Part shown: positions 3,997-6,139 of the stretch, in pieces | Position numbering within the stretch: position 1 is the first letter of the stretch | Layout: each line of letters begins with the position of its first letter | Assembly: GCA_900769205.1 (NCBI GenBank) | Contig: CAAGFS010000080.1 | Coordinates: 1 to 6,139 of the forward strand | Reading direction: 5' to 3' | DNA from: Clostridia bacterium | GTDB taxonomy: Bacteria > Bacillota > Clostridia > Christensenellales > CAG-917 | Length of the DNA stretch: 6,139 bases | Notes under the pieces: model-generated | Seen by the model: the letters and a program-made list of their open reading frames with translations, nothing else | The model's database searches: none | What the model was told of the DNA's origin: nothing | Made by a program: the position numbers and the translations under genes

Positions 3997-6075
3997 TTAG
4001 TGTATCGAGAACAACAGATCGCCGTAGGACGGGAGCGGCCAGTATTCCTTTGCGGTGCAAAGCTCCATCTCGTCGCAGATTGCGCGCAATGCGTCCATTG
4101 CGGAGAGCACGACGTCGTGATAATATTTCGCACCCTCGAGCGTTTCGCCTTTTTGGTGAGCGGTTGCAAGCGCGTCTTTGAGATTGCCGATTGCCTTCCA
4201 GGCTTTTTTCAGCAATGCGGCAAGCGTTTGCACGATTTGTTTTTCTTCGTCCGCTTCCACGCCGAGCGCAAGGCTTGCGTTTGCGGATTTTGCAACGTCG
4301 CCTTTGTATTTTATCACGGCGGGGACGATGTCCATCGTCGCCATATCGAGCGTCGTCATCGCTTCGATGTTGAGCAGTTTGCAATAGTTCTGGACGTATA
4401 TCTCCTGACGCGAGCGCAATTCCGCCTCGCTCAGAACGTGCATGTTTGCAAACAGCTCCACGTTTTCCTTGCTCGTGAGATAGGGAAGCGCGTCGGGCGT
4501 GGACGCAAGGTTGAGAAGTCCGCGCTTTTTTGCTTCTTCCGTCCACTCTTTCGAGTAGTTGTTGCCGTTGAAAATGATTTTGCCGTGCTCGGTCATCACG
4601 CGCTTGATTATTGCGGTTATGCCCTGATTGATGTCGTCCGCTTTTTCAAGCTCGTCCGCCATTTGCGCAAATTGCTCCGCCATTATGGTGTTGAGTATCA
4701 TATTGACGCTTGCGATGGATTGCGACGAGCCGGGCATACGGAACTCGAACTTGTTGCCCGTAAACGCAAACGGGGACGTACGGTTGCGGTCCGCAGAGTC
4801 CATGGAAAACTTGGGCAGTACGTGCACGCCGATTTCCACTTCGCATTTTGCGCGGCGCGAATAGGTTCTTCCGTCCGCAATGGCTTGCATGATCCCCGTC
4901 AATTCGTCGCCGAGATACATGCTGACGATGGCGGGCGGAGCTTCGTTTGCCCCGAGGCGATGGTCGTTGGACGCGCTTGCCACGGCTATGCGCAAAAGGT
5001 CCTGATGTTTGTCGATCGCCGATATGACAGCCGAGAGTATGAGAAGAAACTGCGCGTTGTCCTGCGGGCTTTTGCCGGGGTCGAACAGATTGACGCCCGT
5101 GTCCGTTGAAAGCGACCAGTTGTTGTGTTTTCCGCTTCCGTTGACTCCGTCGAAGGGTTTTTCGTGAAGAAGGCAGGTCATATTGTGCTTTGACGCCACC
5201 TTTTTCATGATTTCCATCGTCAACTGATTCTGATCGGTTGCGATATTGACGGTGGTGTAGATAGGCGCAAACTCGTGTTGTCCCGGAGCGACTTCGTTGT
5301 GCTTGGTTTTTGCAAGAATGCCGAGTTTCCACAGTTCTTCGTCAAGCTCTTTCATATATTTGACCACGCGCGGTTTGATTGCGCCGAAATAGTGGTCGGA
5401 AAGCTCTTGTCCTTTGGGTGGACGCGCGCCGAAAAGGGTGCGCCCCGTATAGAACAAATCTTTGCGTTTTTCAAAAAGAGCGGTGTCCACAAGGAAATAT
5501 TCCTGTTCGGGACCGACGGAAACGTTTATGCGTTCAACCTTTTTGCCGAGAAGGGACAACAAGCGCACGCCTTGCTTGCTCAATTCTTCCATCGAGCGCA
5601 AAAGGGGCGTTTTTTTGTCGAGAGCGTGTCCGTTGTAGGAGCAGAACGCCGTCGGAATGCACAAAATGCCGTCCTTTATAAAGGCGTAGGACGTGGGGTC
5701 CCACGCGGTGTATCCGCGCGCCTCGAAAGTGGAGCGCAAACCGCCGTTTGGGAAAGAGCTTGCGTCCGGCTCGCCCTTTATCAACTCCTTTCCGCTCAAT
5801 TCCATAAGCACACCGCCGTCTTTTGTCGGGGAAATGAAACTGTCGTGTTTTTCCGCGGTTATTCCCGTCAAAGGCTGGAACCAGTGCGTGAAGTGAGTCA
5901 CGCCTTTTTCAACTGCCCACTCCTTCATCTCGTTTGCAATCACGTTTGCCGTTTCGATTGAAAGGGGCAAATCGAGTGCGCAACATCTCTTGAATTCGCG
6001 ATATACGTCTTTGGGCAATCTCTTGCTCATAACTCTGTCGTCGAAAACCATACTTCCGTACAAATCAGACATCAT
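3997..6075 (-). CDS. glnN: Glutamine synthetase type III
   Basis: ATP-dependent ligation of ammonia to glutamate, the entry of ammonium into organic nitrogen, in the cytosol. Its 692 residues match the large GSIII class (about 700) and not the roughly 450 of type I. The N-terminal GSIII signature WFQPLTGITAEKHDSF is at 65-80. Metal and glutamate ligands are in GPEQEYF (188-194) and KHNEVAPGQHEFAP (258-271). The nucleotide/glutamate region runs from GSGKHNNWSLSTDTG (313-327) through SNDHRLGANEAPPA (369-382). NRTSPFAFTGNKFEFRMPGS (431-450) supplies the conserved Arg and Glu ligands. The C-terminal part (about 550-692) is helical and GSIII-specific. ATG 6075 is preferred over the next codon (ATG 6072) because GGGAG (complement of 6085-6089) is nine bases ahead. 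It is convergent with the transketolase genes and shares their terminator. No frameshift or lost catalytic residue is visible. The symbol glnN is the usual one for GSIII; some genomes use glnA. Confidence 0.97.
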   Translation of the reverse strand: MMSDLYGSMVFDDRVMSKRLPKDVYREFKRCCALDLPLSIETANVIANEMKEWAVEKGVTHFTHWFQPLTGITAEKHDSFISPTKDGGVLMELSGKELIKGEPDASSFPNGGLRSTFEARGYTAWDPTSYAFIKDGILCIPTAFCSYNGHALDKKTPLLRSMEELSKQGVRLLSLLGKKVERINVSVGPEQEYFLVDTALFEKRKDLFYTGRTLFGARPPKGQELSDHYFGAIKPRVVKYMKELDEELWKLGILAKTKHNEVAPGQHEFAPIYTTVNIATDQNQLTMEIMKKVASKHNMTCLLHEKPFDGVNGSGKHNNWSLSTDTGVNLFDPGKSPQDNAQFLLILSAVISAIDKHQDLLRIAVASASNDHRLGANEAPPAIVSMYLGDELTGIMQAIADGRTYSRRAKCEVEIGVHVLPKFSMDSADRNRTSPFAFTGNKFEFRMPGSSQSIASVNMILNTIMAEQFAQMADELEKADDINQGITAIIKRVMTEHGKIIFNGNNYSKEWTEEAKKRGLLNLASTPDALPYLTSKENVELFANMHVLSEAELRSRQEIYVQNYCKLLNIEAMTTLDMATMDIVPAVIKYKGDVAKSANASLALGVEADEEKQIVQTLAALLKKAWKAIGNLKDALATAHQKGETLEGAKYYHDVVLSAMDALRAICDEMELCTAKEYWPLPSYGDLLFSIH

Positions 6076-6084
6076 AGCGGTGTT

Positions 6085-6089
6085 CTCCC
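6085..6089 (-). promoter_or_regulatory. Ribosome binding site of glnN
   Basis: GGGAG on the - strand, nine bases before ATG 6075 and twelve before the alternative ATG 6072. It is the same core as in front of the N-terminal transketolase subunit (2121-2125) and supports the first of the two adjacent ATG codons. Confidence 0.8.
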
Positions 6090-6110
6090 GTTTGTGAAAT
6101 TATATTTTCG

Positions 6111-6138
6111 ATTATATACTTATTCTCGCAGTTGTCAA
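6111..6138 (-). promoter_or_regulatory. Sigma-A-type promoter of glnN
   Basis: Read on the - strand: TTGACA (complement of 6133-6138), a 16-base spacer, then TATAAT (complement of 6111-6116), both matching consensus perfectly. The transcription start is expected near 6104, giving a leader of about 28 bases. A second TATAAT (6099-6104) lies 12 bases downstream without a matching -35. No sigma-54 -24/-12 element, glutamine riboswitch or clear repressor palindrome is visible in the leader, although control sites could lie beyond the window edge. Confidence 0.9.
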
Positions 6139-6139
6139 A

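Noticed and set aside
4000..5109. 369-residue open frame on the + strand inside glnN
   Set aside because: It is antisense to glnN, whose motifs are intact throughout. Its composition (many Phe, Val, His, Cys, Arg) mirrors reverse-complemented GCA/AAA codons and not a real protein.

Overview
The window looks like a piece of ordinary chromosome from a Gram-positive anaerobe, most likely an uncultured member of the Clostridia. This rests on a transketolase split into two subunits, a type III glutamine synthetase, strong GGGAG-type ribosome binding sites, sigma-A-like promoters and U-tract intrinsic terminators. GC content looks moderate, near half by eye. No species can be named from the sequence alone. 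There are no transposase or phage genes, no CRISPR array, and no rRNA or tRNA gene.

Layout, left to right. Positions 2-454 (+) hold the C-terminal end of a 4-alpha-glucanotransferase (malQ), cut by the window edge and closed by an intrinsic terminator inside a larger hairpin. Next are dapB (about 611-1342, +), for the second step of the diaminopimelate/lysine branch, and a 157-residue membrane-anchored or secreted protein of unknown function (1406-1879, +). A 251-base gap follows, with a short terminator at 2012-2032 and a very good promoter at 2072-2100. That promoter drives the transketolase pair: N-terminal subunit (2131-2952, +) and C-terminal subunit (2949-3893, +), overlapping by ATGA. 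A symmetric hairpin at 3933-3959 separates them from the convergent type III glutamine synthetase (3997-6075, -), whose own promoter lies at the right edge (6111-6138).

The genes are housekeeping metabolism: glucan remodelling, the non-oxidative pentose phosphate pathway, diaminopimelate for peptidoglycan and lysine, and ammonia assimilation. They look like four or five adjacent transcription units rather than one pathway operon. Only the transketolase pair is clearly co-translated.

I do not see a previously undescribed system. The items most worth a second look are the unknown 157-residue protein, two equally spaced TGTC-N7-GACA inverted repeats just in front of it, the lack of Shine-Dalgarno sites for dapB and that protein while the other genes have strong ones, and a marked excess of the palindromic word TTTGCAAA across the window.
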